A DNA stretch of 64,000 nt, from contig NZ_OY762555.1 in NCBI RefSeq assembly GCF_963666015.1, positions 2,790,001 through 2,854,000 of the forward strand. Reading direction: 5' to 3'. Source of the stretch: an uncultured Sphaerochaeta sp. (lineage in GTDB: Bacteria; Spirochaetota; Spirochaetia; Sphaerochaetales; Sphaerochaetaceae). A program made the translations under genes and the position numbers. Position 1 is the first letter of the stretch; every line of letters begins with the position of its first letter. Positions 7,670 to 17,133 of this stretch are shown here, piece after piece. The notes below the pieces were generated by a model. The model made no database searches. It was not told where the DNA came from and saw nothing but the letters and a program-made list of their open reading frames with translations.

Positions 7670-9112
7670 ATGGCAAAACACTACAAGCTAATTGGGACCA
7701 CATTCAAGGAATTCCAGGATAGACTCGGTTCATCATGTACTCAAGCAAATACATCGGAAATAAAGGATCAGATATATGGGCAAAGAGCCCGGCTCATTCC
7801 AATCGGTGAAACAACAAAGAATGGGTGCGAAAAGAATTTGGCGTCAATTTTCTTATCTACAATGACTATGGTAAAGGAATTCAGGGAGATGGTAAGCAAA
7901 GAGATTGACTTAAAAAAAGGGGGCTCTCTGTATGCCTACACAGAGGTTGCCTTTCCTTTCTTGCCCATATACTACAATCATAAGGATAGAGATAAGAAAG
8001 AACTTGATAGGGTCGATGGCCTATTGCTAGTAGTTACAGCTGGTAAGATCAGTGATGCTGCATTCTTTGAGATGAAGAGTAATAGTGCCGTATTGGATCG
8101 CGACCAAATTGAGCATTACATTTCACTAGCCCAAGAAGTTGGCATAGATAAGATGGTTACTGTTTCCAATCAATTTGTGACCTCTTCAACATATTCACCG
8201 CTTGATATTAAGGTCCCGTCTGGCTTTAAACTCTTCCATCTATCCTGGCACTATATCAATACCATGGGGAAGATTCTCTGGGAAGACAATGAGACGAATA
8301 TTGATGACCAGGACCAAAGAGCCATTATGTATGAAGTATCTCAATATTTCGACCATGACAAATCTGGAGTTAGAGATTTTTCTGCTACAACCGAAACGTG
8401 GGGAAAAGCAATAGATGGACTGCTGAAGAATACAGTGAATCCTTATGACTCATATTGCTCTGGGGCAGTTCTGAATTGGATTCAGGAGGAGCGAGATATT
8501 GCTTTGAAGCTGAGTCAGCATTTGGGATATGTAATCGATACCCAGAAGAAAAAGTATTCCACTCTTCAAGAACGTATTACTGACGAGACACAAACTTTGC
8601 TGAAAACGCTCAAGTTGCAATCGGAGTTCAAGATCAAGCACGTCGTATCAAACTTACGTGTAGAGGCAGATATTCATGGTACGAACATTTGTGTTTCGGT
8701 TGTTGTTAAGAACCCTGAAGGGGCAACTACCTATAGCCAGTTGAAATTTGTGAAAAATCAGCTGGAGAAGAAATGTGCGATGAAGAATCCAGATAAGTTT
8801 AAAAGCATGGAGAAGGACATAACCCTAGAGGTAGCTTATAAAGGTCGTATTCCCGATACAACATTCAATTATCAAGACTATGATGAGTTTGAGTATAGAA
8901 TTAAAGAGCTCGGAAAAGAGAAGGACGCAAGCATAAAGCAAGTAAGGGTCAACTATATAAAGAACTATGGCCTGGCTATTTTTAAAAGTCGGACAAAATT
9001 CATCAAGACTTACGAGGAGCAAATTCTTACCTTCTATCATGTCATCGTCCAGAACCTAAAGAATGGGGTGATTGCAGCTCCTCAGATAGAGAATCTTGAG
9101 ATTGAGGAGTGA
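7670..9112 (+). CDS. Orphan PD-(D/E)XK nuclease-like protein
   Basis: A 480-residue soluble protein. Residues 89-136 resemble a PD-(D/E)XK nuclease core: YTEVAF with E92, RVDG with D116, and FFEMKSN with E134 and K136 as the ExK motif, on predicted strand-turn-strand. The remaining C-terminal 340 residues are helical and charged, without a recognised domain. The start at 7670 has GGAGG at 7660-7664; a TTG at 7658 would overlap that site. The gene stands alone between transposase scars and starts an accessory stretch rich in restriction functions, so a defence or restriction role is inferred. The family is not recognised with certainty. Confidence 0.55.
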   Translation: MAKHYKLIGTTFKEFQDRLGSSCTQANTSEIKDQIYGQRARLIPIGETTKNGCEKNLASIFLSTMTMVKEFREMVSKEIDLKKGGSLYAYTEVAFPFLPIYYNHKDRDKKELDRVDGLLLVVTAGKISDAAFFEMKSNSAVLDRDQIEHYISLAQEVGIDKMVTVSNQFVTSSTYSPLDIKVPSGFKLFHLSWHYINTMGKILWEDNETNIDDQDQRAIMYEVSQYFDHDKSGVRDFSATTETWGKAIDGLLKNTVNPYDSYCSGAVLNWIQEERDIALKLSQHLGYVIDTQKKKYSTLQERITDETQTLLKTLKLQSEFKIKHVVSNLRVEADIHGTNICVSVVVKNPEGATTYSQLKFVKNQLEKKCAMKNPDKFKSMEKDITLEVAYKGRIPDTTFNYQDYDEFEYRIKELGKEKDASIKQVRVNYIKNYGLAIFKSRTKFIKTYEEQILTFYHVIVQNLKNGVIAAPQIENLEIEE

Positions 9113-9332
9113 TGAATGGTTTTTAAAAGCTTAAAGAAATTGACACCTTGTCCCTTCTCAGAAGAGGCTGAAAGACAGACTAATCATCCAGTTCATATCA
9201 TTGATCTGCATTGCGTACATCAAGAAGAAAATTAAGGATGAGAGCTTGGGACTCAGTCAATCATCCCAATTATCAGTTGCAGGAATTCAGAGTTTCTGAG
9301 GTTATTATAGAACTTGTATGAAGTAAGTATGA

Positions 9333-9376
9333 GAAGGCTGGGAGTACCCCAGCCTTCCATCGCATATGCGATGGAA
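9333..9376. terminator. Hairpin plus 22-bp palindrome
   Basis: GAAGGCTGGG (9333-9342) pairs perfectly with CCCAGCCTTC (9348-9357) around a 5-base loop. It is followed at once by a perfect 22-bp palindrome centred on GCATATGC at 9355-9376. There is no T run. The structure lies at the 5' edge of the IS3 transposase remnant and may be a terminator or a recombination relic. Confidence 0.4.
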
Positions 9377-9595
9377 TTTCTTAACAGCATAATAAAGACC
9401 GAATGCTACTACTGACGATTCGGGAAAAACAACGTGAATAGCCATAAGGTACCCAAGAAGGATGTGATCGCAGCGGTCGTCGAGTTCATCGAATACTACA
9501 ACACAACACGCCCCAAGGAGAGCCTGGGATTCATGTCACCCGTTGAATTCCGGCTCAGGAATCCCAAAGGCACATACCCTGTTGTTATCTCCTAG
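9371..9595 (+). pseudogene. IS3-family transposase (OrfB) C-terminal remnant
   Basis: The frame reads MEFLNSIIKTECYY, an in-frame TGA, and then EFIEYYNTTRPKESLGFMSP and VEFRLRNP. These are the end of an IS3/IS150-type integrase-core transposase (the catalytic glutamate region and the YN-x-x-RP-x-x-SLG-x-x-SP-x-x-F signature). Everything upstream, including the first catalytic aspartates, is gone. It is a dead insertion-sequence end. Confidence 0.75.
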
Positions 9596-9845
9596 GGGGA
9601 AGCTCGATACTTCTTTACAGAGGGCGGTACATGCACATGAAGCAACATGCAGGACGCAGCATGAGAATTATGGAGCCTCATATTGACAGGAAGGGAATAG
9701 AGATGGACTATAAGTCTGGATGGAGTTGTAAACCAGTATTGTTGCAGTCACTGAAAAAGTGTCTCCAAATCGAGCTCCTGTCCACAAGAAAGTGTCTATA
9801 ACGTACTCATAGCAGTCTACTATAATGTACTCATAGCATTCAGGT

Positions 9846-9957
9846 TTGTGGATTTTGTGGAAGTTCTACCCGGTACCTGAAATCGTCAAATTACGCTTTC
9901 AGAGGCATGAGAAGTCGGTTTATTTGGAAAATATGACAATTCTTCCTGGTACCGATA
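9846..9957 (+). repeat. 110-bp dispersed repeat, copy B
   Basis: Nearly identical to copy A at 6624-6734, with about eight mismatches by eye, in the same orientation 3.2 kb away. The two copies flank the orphan nuclease-like gene, so recombination between them could delete it. Confidence 0.7.
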
Positions 9958-10954
9958 GTTTAAATCAGGGAGAAACATCCTGGAGTTGGTACATGTATTG
10001 GTGTTTTGCAGTTAGAAAACCCTTCAATAGTTGGCCTTTGCATTGACTTTTTACATGTGTGGCATTAGGGTCCAAGTAAGTGATCGAGCTCCGGTTGCCT
10101 ACGGGCCCGGGGCCGTCTCTATAATCACTTGAACTCCACTTTTCCAACTCAATATTCTAACATCGCTTTACTTGGTTAATGATGTGTAAAGCTTAAGGTT
10201 ATAATTCTCTGTCAACTCAATGGCGAAATATGTCGATATATTTAGGTCCTGTTTTGATTTATGCGTCTGGCGCGGGCAGTAACATTAAGTGTCCACCCAA
10301 AAAAAAAGAGATGAAGAAAAAAGAGGATTCCATGGGAACCGTGATATTCTTGGTTTTACCACAAATCAAAAATACACGGAGACATCATGGGACGAAGACA
10401 ACTTACACTGGGAGTGCGCTGTAAGGGAAGTCGAAAGCCGATCTTGATGTTGATGATTGTAAACCATAACGAAGGCAGGCGAGCAGAAAGTGTTTCCAAA
10501 GCGCGTGCCGTCACTTGCAGAAGTGTAAACTAATGCGTAACCATATCAAAGGCAAAAGTTTTTACCTAAAAACCATCTTTAAATATTTAAAACCGATGCC
10601 TGAGAGATGGGAAAACTCTATTGGCAATTGTATGGAATCTTACTTCAAATCATCGGTGAAAATCATAACAACTGACTCCAAAAGACCCTTTTGAAATTTG
10701 TTCTATTAATATTGAAATTTATGTGTATAATAATCATAGACTGTCTCAATATTTACCACCCAAAGCAAAGATATTCGTGAAGAAGGAGAGATGGCAAGCT
10801 ACACTGATCCTGAAATCATTTGATGATAATGTTGGGGATTGTTCTATTTGATACAGATTGAGAAACTTTGGCAGGTATTATCCAAATAATCTAAGCTAAT
10901 TCGATGGAGGTTGATAGGGTAGCCTGTCTGTGACTAGTATTCTTTAATTCTTCA
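9958..10954. other. Non-coding, decayed intergenic region
   Basis: No supportable gene is seen over about 1 kb. Short open frames, such as a 48-codon one at 10387-10533 starting MGRRQLTLG, have no recognisable domain. The base composition and scattered fragments suggest relic mobile DNA. A plausible ribosome site GGAGG at about 10955-10959 belongs to the next gene. Confidence 0.5.
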
Positions 10955-10966
10955 TGGAGGATAAAT

Positions 10967-13267
10967 ATGGTATGGACTGATGGGTTGATTTACGGTGATC
11001 AAATTAAAAGGAATCAAAAGGTTCGAAGTGATCAACATGTGCATAAAAGCATCAATAAAACTCTCACAAATGCATTTATCGAAGATGGCTGGGAACTCCA
11101 GAAGGAGTTCAAGACAGTTAATAAAATGAGACGGCTGAAACCTCTGGATGAACAGTTTATTGATGAAATCTGGGTAATGCTCGCGTCTCTGGGATTTGAG
11201 ATATTAAATCATGACAATCCGATCAAGATACCCTTTGATGATAAAAAAGCGGATCTTGCTCAGCAAATTGATGTATTTGCTATGGATGATGAAACGATAC
11301 TTTTTATCAAATGTAAATGTTCTGAGAACTGGCAATTAGGAGATTTTAAAGATGACCTTGTAAAAATGAATGGCTATAGAGGGGGATTGATCCAAACAGT
11401 CAAAAACGCATTTCCGGATCAACCGAAGAGAAAGCCTAAATTTGTACTTGCTACAAAAAATTATCAAATTTCTGACCAAGATAGTGAAATAATGAAATCT
11501 TTCGGAATTGCTCACCATGAAGCTCATACAATTAGATATTACACAGAATTAGTGTCTCACTTGGGCTCAGCTGCTCGTTACCAGTTTCTTAGTAAACTCT
11601 TCGAAGGCCAATGCATTGGTGCAATGGAGAATAAAGTACCTGCAATCCGAGGGAAAATGGGAGGTACTACTTACTATTCATTCACAATCGAACCTGAGAA
11701 GTTGTTAAAAATCTCCTATGTATTACATAGGACAGAAGCCAACGATGATATGATGCCCTCTTATCAACGAATTATTAAAAAGAATCGACTAAAAGCTATC
11801 AGACAATTTATCAACAACGGAGGGTATTTCCCCAATTCTATTATTGTCAGTTTAAATACTGGAGAGCAAACCTTGAGATTTGATTCTGCCCCAAAGGAAT
11901 TACGGGGTGATTCAGATAGGACGAAGATTGGAATACTTCATTTACCACAATGTTATGGAACAGCATATATCATCGATGGCCAACATAGATTGTATGGATA
12001 TACTAGCACAAAATATTTAAGTAACAATGAAGTTCCTGTTGTTGCATTCGAAAACCTTGACAGAACAAAGCAAGTCGAACTTTTTATGCAAATTAATGAG
12101 AATCAGAAATCAGTACCTAAGAATCTGAGAAATACACTGAATGCAGATCTGTTATGGGATGATGGAAACTTAAATAATCGAAGGTTAGCATTACGACAAC
12201 GTATAGCAATTCGCTTCGGAGAACGGCAAACATCCCCTTTGTATCAACGGATTCGTATTGGTGAAAACGAAAGGGATTCGAAGGCACTTATTACTATCGA
12301 TACAATTGAAAATGCAATTAAATTGGCTGATTTTCTCAATATCTATTCGAAAGATAATAAATTATCAACTCAAGGTACTTTTGATAGTGATGATTGCGAA
12401 ACTACGTTGAACAATTTGTATAGCTATCTGGAGAATGTATTTAGCTATATTAAGAATAATTTAATTAAAGACTGGGAAGGAAATAAAGACGGAAAGGACG
12501 TTTTAACTAGCAACAATAGCATTCATGCAATCATCAGAATCTTGAATGATGTTGTTAACCATTTGGTCAAACAAAAGGCGCTAAGCATACCTGTTAATAA
12601 TATACATGAAGCTTTTGAGAATACAAAATGCTATGTTGACCCACTCATTAGTTATTATCAATCGATTTCCATAGATCAGAAGACTGAAATCAGGACATCT
12701 TATGGTAGCGGAGGAAAGACAAAGGTATGGAGGATTTATCAAAAGGTAATTTCTGATTCAATTAACATCTTCAATCCCGATGGGCTTGAAGATTGGAAAG
12801 AGAAAAATACAACTGAATATAATGTTGAGTCTTTCAGAATGATCAATGAGATTGAAACTCGATTGAATAAGGATTTCAGGGAAAAGCTAGAATCGGAGTA
12901 TGGGCAATCATGGTTTACGTCGGGTGTTTCTAAATCCGTCTATGATAATGCAACAAGGCTTGCAAGGGATAAGGACTATGAGAACAATTTACCTGTAGGC
13001 ACAACGAATCCATGGGACTGTCTGGTACTTATAAATTATCGGGAGATTGCTATTCATGGTAAAAATTGGCAGACTTTGTTTGAAAAATGCTATACCAGGC
13101 CAGGAGAACAGAAAATTTCAGGAGGGAAGACTGAAAAAACCAAATGGATGGTTCAACTGAATACTATTCGAAATAAAAGTCATCACAACAATCCTGTAGG
13201 CCTAGAAGATTTCAACTTTCTTAGCGAGATTTACAAGTGGCTAGTAGTTACAAAGAAAAATGTATAG
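10967..13267 (+). CDS. DGQHR-domain protein with N-terminal REase-like and C-terminal HEPN-like domains
   Basis: A 766-residue protein. Residues 60-190 look like a restriction-endonuclease fold: QQIDVFAMDD with D102, then ILFIKCKCSE at 111-120, where the usual I-E-C-K is I-K-C-K, so the catalytic glutamate (position 115) appears replaced by lysine. The central part has the DGQHR motif at 337-341 (AYIIDGQHRLYGY) with VPVVAFENLD and LFMQINENQKSV, as in DndB-type DGQHR proteins. The last 60 residues carry LNTIRNKSHH (R735, H740), matching the R-x4-H motif of HEPN/Swt1-type RNases. It precedes an adenine methylase, pointing to a DNA-modification-linked defence role (inference). AT-rich by eye compared with the chromosomal genes. 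Confidence 0.72.
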   Translation: MVWTDGLIYGDQIKRNQKVRSDQHVHKSINKTLTNAFIEDGWELQKEFKTVNKMRRLKPLDEQFIDEIWVMLASLGFEILNHDNPIKIPFDDKKADLAQQIDVFAMDDETILFIKCKCSENWQLGDFKDDLVKMNGYRGGLIQTVKNAFPDQPKRKPKFVLATKNYQISDQDSEIMKSFGIAHHEAHTIRYYTELVSHLGSAARYQFLSKLFEGQCIGAMENKVPAIRGKMGGTTYYSFTIEPEKLLKISYVLHRTEANDDMMPSYQRIIKKNRLKAIRQFINNGGYFPNSIIVSLNTGEQTLRFDSAPKELRGDSDRTKIGILHLPQCYGTAYIIDGQHRLYGYTSTKYLSNNEVPVVAFENLDRTKQVELFMQINENQKSVPKNLRNTLNADLLWDDGNLNNRRLALRQRIAIRFGERQTSPLYQRIRIGENERDSKALITIDTIENAIKLADFLNIYSKDNKLSTQGTFDSDDCETTLNNLYSYLENVFSYIKNNLIKDWEGNKDGKDVLTSNNSIHAIIRILNDVVNHLVKQKALSIPVNNIHEAFENTKCYVDPLISYYQSISIDQKTEIRTSYGSGGKTKVWRIYQKVISDSINIFNPDGLEDWKEKNTTEYNVESFRMINEIETRLNKDFREKLESEYGQSWFTSGVSKSVYDNATRLARDKDYENNLPVGTTNPWDCLVLINYREIAIHGKNWQTLFEKCYTRPGEQKISGGKTEKTKWMVQLNTIRNKSHHNNPVGLEDFNFLSEIYKWLVVTKKNV

Positions 13268-13379
13268 TTGAATAGATAGCATCAATGGTAATTAACCTCA
13301 AAAAGACTTTTCCAAGTTGTTCTTATAGTATCTGACTAATAGGAATTTTAATGGTTTCTAAGAATATGGATATTGATAG

Positions 13380-14195
13380 ATGAATACTTTTCTCAAGTGG
13401 CCCGGAGGTAAGCGATGGTTTATTTCGAAACATCATAATTACCTTCCTAAGAAAATTGAAAAGAATTATATCGAACCCTTTTTAGGGGGAGGATCGGTGT
13501 TTTTTTATCTTTTACCGGAAAATGCGATACTTGCGGATATCAATAGTGATTTGATTAACGTATACCAAATTATGCGAAAGCATTATTTGCAACTGGGGAA
13601 AATTCTTCAATTTCATCAGGAACAACACAGCCCTGATTATTATTACCTAACACGTACTAATATTCCAGAAGGAGAAATTGAACAAGCGGCTAGATTCCTT
13701 TACTTAAATAGAACTTGCTTTAATGGGATGTATCGTGAAAATAAAAACGGCGTTTTCAATGTTCCTATTGGAGTGAAAGATAATTGTATTTATGATATTG
13801 ATTTTTTCCCCCATTATTCATCAGCTTTGAAAAATGCTGATATTACAACAGCCGATTTTGGAATAACTATTCGAAAAGCTCAGGAAAGAGATTTTCTGTT
13901 TGTTGATCCACCTTATACAATTTCGCATAATCAAAATAGCTTCATAAAATACAATCAAAAACTATTTACATGGAGTGACCAACTAAGGTTGTTGCAAGAG
14001 CTTTCAAAGGCAAAGGAAAGGGGCGCAATAATTCTGTCAACAAATGCCAATTATTTTATGTTAAGAGAAATGTATGAGGAGAAGGGGTTTTTTACAAAGC
14101 CGATAAACCGATATTGTTCTATATCTGGACTTGCGAAAGGACGAGGAATGCAAGAAGAACTCCTTATTTCTTCAACAGCTTTCATAGACGGATGA
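13380..14195 (+). CDS. Dam-type (D12 class) DNA adenine N6-methyltransferase
   Basis: A 271-residue methylase of the D12/Dam-DpnM class. The S-adenosylmethionine motif FLKWPGGKR is at residues 4-12 and EPFLGGGSV at 32-40; the catalytic motif DPPY is at 176-179. Length is normal and the frame is intact. The target is unknown; GATC methylation is common in this class but cannot be assumed. It lies 112 bases after the DGQHR protein and is likely functionally linked to it. Its ATG overlaps the stop of a 10-codon frame starting at 13351 that has its own AGGA site, so translation may be coupled to that leader. Confidence 0.88.
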   Translation: MNTFLKWPGGKRWFISKHHNYLPKKIEKNYIEPFLGGGSVFFYLLPENAILADINSDLINVYQIMRKHYLQLGKILQFHQEQHSPDYYYLTRTNIPEGEIEQAARFLYLNRTCFNGMYRENKNGVFNVPIGVKDNCIYDIDFFPHYSSALKNADITTADFGITIRKAQERDFLFVDPPYTISHNQNSFIKYNQKLFTWSDQLRLLQELSKAKERGAIILSTNANYFMLREMYEEKGFFTKPINRYCSISGLAKGRGMQEELLISSTAFIDG

Positions 14196-14561
14196 TTTGT
14201 TAAGTGTAAGCAGTATTCTGGTTTTACCGGAGTACGTTATGGATGTCTTCACCCCCGACGTGTAACCTAATAAAGTTGTTGCCATGTCACCTCAAAAATA
14301 TCATACCGCTAGCACAAGTTTTGATTCGACGGTTTTGGGTGAAGGAAGCCTTGTACCTAACAACCATGGAGAAGAATCGGCAAATCATTCATGCTGGAAT
14401 CATATGCTTTTAGCTATTCTTCTTGCATTTGCTCTCTGCAAAGGGTTATCCTAGATACAAAATATGTACTTGCAACCATTCAGTATTGATACAGGACCAA
14501 CCAAGCGTTGGGATCGTCGATCGGCATGAACGAGAATGGATATGCTTAATAGGGGAATGAA
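14196..14561. other. Intergenic region before hsdM
   Basis: About 365 bases without a supportable gene. No repeat, hairpin or RNA gene was recognised. It must contain the promoter of the type I restriction-modification operon, but no clear -35/-10 pair stood out. Confidence 0.45.
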
Positions 14562-17132
14562 ATGAACAAGCAACAGCTGGCTTCAAGGATTTGGGAAGCA
14601 GCAAATAAGATGCGCTCAAAGATCGAGGCTAATGAATACAAGGATTACATCCTTGGGTTTATATTTTATAAATATTTATCTGATAAGGAATTGAAATTTT
14701 TATCGCTCGCTGGTTTCAGGGACGAGGACATACAGGCTCTATCTGAGGATGATGTTGAGACGATGGAGTACATCAAGAGGAATGTCGGCTATTACATTTC
14801 ATATGATCATCTTTTTTCAACTTGGTTGAAGATGGGCAATGATTTTGATGTTTCCAATGTCAGGGATGCTCTTTCCTCATTTAATCGCAACATCAATCCA
14901 TCACACAAGAAAGTGTTCGAGAAGATATTTGACACGTTGCAGACTGGTTTGAGTAAGCTCGGTGATAGCTCCGGGACCCAGACAAAAGCAATTAGGAACC
15001 TGATCCAGTTGATCAAGGTTATCCCCATGGAAGGCAAGCAGAGCTATGACGTGTTGGGATTCATCTACGAGTACCTGATCAGCATGTTCGCCGCAAATGC
15101 CGGCAAGAAGGCGGGTGAGTTCTACACCCCTCACGAGGTATCATTATTGATGTCAGAGATAGTGGCTGACCATCTCAAGGATAGGAAAGAGATAAGGATC
15201 TATGACCCTACCAGCGGTTCTGGATCATTGCTCATCAATATCGGGCAGTCGGTTGCCAGGCATATCGATGATGGGAACAGCATCAAGTATTATGCCCAGG
15301 AGCTTAAGGAGAATACGTACAATCTCACCAGGATGAACATGGTGATGCGGGGAATTCTTCCCGATAACATTGTTACGCGCAACGGTGACACGCTTGAGGA
15401 TGACTGGCCGTATTTTGAGGACAACGATCCGGTGAATACCTATGATCCTCTCTATGTGGATGCGGTGGTATCCAATCCTCCCTACTCTCAGGCGTGGGAT
15501 CCATCCAATAAGGAATCGGACCCCCGATATGCCCGCTTCGGCCTTGCCCCCAAGAGCAAGGCGGACTATGCCTTTCTTCTGCATGACCTCTATCATCTGA
15601 GACCCGACGGGATCATGACCATCGTCCTTCCCCACGGAGTGCTGTTCCGAGGAGGAGAGGAGGAGAGAATCAGGAAAAATCTCGTTGAGTACAACCATAT
15701 TGATGCGGTCATCGGGCTTCCTGCCAACATTTTCTTTGGGACAGGAATACCAACCATCATCATGGTATTAAAGATGAATAGAACCTCGGATGGGGTGCTT
15801 ATTGTTGATGCCTCCAAAGGTTTCACCAAGGTCGGAAAGAACAACAAGCTCAGGGCATCCGACATCAAGAAAATTGTTGATATCGTTACGGAGAGAAAAG
15901 ACCTCCCAAAGTTTGCAAGATTGGTCAGCAAGGAAGAAATACGCCGGAACGAGTATAATCTGAATATCCCCAGATACGTTGATTCCTCTGAAGCATCTGA
16001 GAAATGGGACATCTATTCACTGATGCTTGGGGGCATTCCTGAAAACGAGATTGAGGACCTGCATGAATACTGGGAAGCCTTTCCTGGGCTTAAGGATGAA
16101 TTGCTTGCCAAGTGTGATGGGCCATACAGGACCTTGGTGGTGGACGATATAAGAAAGGCTGTGATGGGGCATCCCAGTGTTGAGAAATTCGAGGGAAATT
16201 TCCGAAGTTCCTTTGAAAATTTTGAAGATAGACTCAGGAATGATCTGATTGATGGGTTTGAGAGCCTAAGAATCACAAACGAAGAGTCGATTCTCAGTGA
16301 TGACATCAATGCACGTCTTGAAGGGCTCCCCCTGGTTGATAAATATGATGTGTACCAACTGTTGGACGATGAATGGACAAAGATAGCGATAGATTTGGAG
16401 ATATTGCAGACGGAAGGATTTGAAGCAACCAAAAAGGTGGAACCACGGATGGTTGCCAAGAAGGATGAAGAGGTCCAGGACGGATGGCGGGGGCGTGTGA
16501 TCCCCTTTGAGCTTATAGAGCGGACACTGTTGAAAGATCAATATGATGTGCTTCATTTGATTGAAGATAGGATTGCTGAGATCAATGCAACCTATGCAGA
16601 GATATTGGATGGTTTGTCTGAGGAAGAAAAAGAATCAGATGGACTCAATGAAGCGAAAGATTCTTTCATTTCATCCTGGATTGTCAAGGAAGCAAAAAAA
16701 TTGATGGCTGAGAAAAAGAAGGGAATCCTGATTTCAGAAGATTCCTTTGAAGCAAAGATCATGCTCATCAATGAGTTGATGGCAGAAGAGAAACAGTTGA
16801 AGTCCAAACTAAAGAAAGAGAGTGTTGCGCTCCAAAATAAGACCAAAACAGTAATAGAAGGCTTATCTAATGAGGATGCAAGAACATTGCTCGAGGCTAA
16901 ATGGATCGCCCCTCTATTGGCTAGCATCCACTCAATCCCCAATGCAATCCTAGACGAGCTTGTAAACAAGGTTCAGACTCTTGCTGAGAAGTACAAAACT
17001 ACCTTCTCAGAAATTGAGGATGACCTGCGTGAGACCGAATTTGCCTTGGGTTCCATGATGAAAGAACTCACGGGTAGCAACCATGACCTGAAAGGTCTTG
17101 CCGAATTCATGTCATTGTTGGGAGTGGAGTGA
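14562..17132 (+). CDS. hsdM: Type I restriction-modification methyltransferase subunit
   Basis: An 856-residue HsdM. It methylates adenine in the site chosen by HsdS and forms the M2S core of the complex. The N-terminal HsdM domain begins QLASRIWEAANKMRSKIEAN. The S-adenosylmethionine motif is DPTSGSGSLL from residue 215, and the catalytic NPPY is at 305-308. It is longer than classical HsdM (about 500-530): residues 480-856 form a charged, helical, probably coiled-coil extension seen in a subset of type I systems. The ATG at 14562 has AGGGGAA upstream. The hsdS start lies one base beyond its stop codon, so the two are co-translated. Confidence 0.93.
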   Translation: MNKQQLASRIWEAANKMRSKIEANEYKDYILGFIFYKYLSDKELKFLSLAGFRDEDIQALSEDDVETMEYIKRNVGYYISYDHLFSTWLKMGNDFDVSNVRDALSSFNRNINPSHKKVFEKIFDTLQTGLSKLGDSSGTQTKAIRNLIQLIKVIPMEGKQSYDVLGFIYEYLISMFAANAGKKAGEFYTPHEVSLLMSEIVADHLKDRKEIRIYDPTSGSGSLLINIGQSVARHIDDGNSIKYYAQELKENTYNLTRMNMVMRGILPDNIVTRNGDTLEDDWPYFEDNDPVNTYDPLYVDAVVSNPPYSQAWDPSNKESDPRYARFGLAPKSKADYAFLLHDLYHLRPDGIMTIVLPHGVLFRGGEEERIRKNLVEYNHIDAVIGLPANIFFGTGIPTIIMVLKMNRTSDGVLIVDASKGFTKVGKNNKLRASDIKKIVDIVTERKDLPKFARLVSKEEIRRNEYNLNIPRYVDSSEASEKWDIYSLMLGGIPENEIEDLHEYWEAFPGLKDELLAKCDGPYRTLVVDDIRKAVMGHPSVEKFEGNFRSSFENFEDRLRNDLIDGFESLRITNEESILSDDINARLEGLPLVDKYDVYQLLDDEWTKIAIDLEILQTEGFEATKKVEPRMVAKKDEEVQDGWRGRVIPFELIERTLLKDQYDVLHLIEDRIAEINATYAEILDGLSEEEKESDGLNEAKDSFISSWIVKEAKKLMAEKKKGILISEDSFEAKIMLINELMAEEKQLKSKLKKESVALQNKTKTVIEGLSNEDARTLLEAKWIAPLLASIHSIPNAILDELVNKVQTLAEKYKTTFSEIEDDLRETEFALGSMMKELTGSNHDLKGLAEFMSLLGVE

Positions 17133-17133
17133 T

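Noticed and set aside
9116..9235. 39-codon frame right after the orphan nuclease-like gene
   Set aside because: No domain and no ribosome site; codon use looks random, and neighbouring frames show similar length.
10387..10533. 48-codon frame MGRRQLTLG with a weak GGAG
   Set aside because: No recognised domain and surrounded by decayed sequence; transposase-like start is only an impression.
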